Position numbers and translations under genes: made by a program. Shown piece after piece: positions 13,187-13,208 of a stretch of 13,208 nucleotides of DNA. Numbering within the stretch: position 1 is the first letter of the stretch; every line of letters starts with the position of its first letter. Where the stretch lies: positions 2,078-15,285 of the forward strand of contig DMCZ01000063.1 in assembly GCA_003446655.1 (NCBI GenBank), read 5' to 3'. The notes under the pieces were generated by a model. That model was not told the origin of the DNA and ran no database searches. It worked only from the letters and a program-made list of their open reading frames with translations. This stretch comes from Thauera sp. GTDB taxonomy: Bacteria > Pseudomonadota > Gammaproteobacteria > Burkholderiales > Rhodocyclaceae.

Positions 13187-13208
13187 TGGTCGGGGCGGCG
13201 GGATTCGA
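13187..13208 (-). tRNA. tRNA-Pro, 3' end only (cut by window edge)
   Basis: Read on the minus strand, the last 22 bases give part of a T loop (TCGAAT), a T-stem strand CCCGC, an acceptor strand CGCCCCG, discriminator A and an encoded CCA. This is exactly the 3' end layout of a tRNA. The acceptor ends in G72 with A73, implying a C1-G72 first pair. That pair is characteristic of bacterial tRNA-Pro, whose 5' end is typically CGGGG. An intrinsic terminator follows directly. The anticodon lies outside the window, so the isoacceptor is unknown and the amino-acid assignment is inference from the acceptor end. Confidence 0.82.

Noticed and set aside
1..13208. Search for mobile elements, CRISPR arrays, toxin-antitoxin pairs or defence genes
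   Set aside because: No transposase, integrase, regularly spaced repeats, or small paired genes were found. The window is continuous core genome.

Overview
The window looks like a chromosomal core region from a high-GC betaproteobacterium. I think a Rhodocyclales member of the Thauera/Azoarcus type is most likely. This rests on strong G/C bias at third codon positions, the surE-pcm-nlpD-rpoS order and the dapA-bamC pair. No mobile element, CRISPR array, phage gene or integration scar is visible. Eleven of the twelve protein genes belong to recognisable families with intact key motifs. The genus is inference; the gene families are read from the sequence.

Layout from left to right. Bases 1-304 hold no gene I can support, but they contain a nested set of complementary segments. 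A small alanine-rich lipoprotein gene (+) follows and ends at a hairpin shared with the oppositely oriented bamC. The leftward block is bamC <- dapA <- histone-deacetylase-family hydrolase. DapA makes the lysine/diaminopimelate precursor used in peptidoglycan, and BamC is a lipoprotein of the outer-membrane beta-barrel assembly machine. A divergent intergenic stretch (3890-4045) leads into a tightly packed rightward block: moxR-type AAA+ ATPase, DUF58 protein, TgpA-type membrane transglutaminase, MltB-type lytic transglycosylase and a DUF2189 membrane protein. The first four are joined by overlapping stop/start codons (TGATG, ATGA, ATGA), so they are probably translated in a coupled way.

This block meets rpoS head-on, with only 4 bases between the stop codons and no obvious intrinsic terminator. 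On the minus strand, surE, pcm, nlpD and rpoS form the classical stationary-phase and repair cluster. It comprises a nucleotidase, a protein-isoaspartate repair methyltransferase, a LysM/LytM amidase-activator lipoprotein and the general stress sigma factor. At the right edge lie a minus-strand intrinsic terminator and the 3' end of a tRNA-Pro gene cut by the window boundary.

The common theme is the cell envelope (BamC, DapA, MltB, NlpD, the MoxR/DUF58/TgpA set) together with stress survival (RpoS, Pcm, SurE). I found no convincing undescribed system. The items most worth checking are the repetitive alanine-rich lipoprotein, the structured DNA at the left edge, a possible repeat-derived insertion at the start of tgpA, and the terminator-less convergence of the envelope operon with rpoS.
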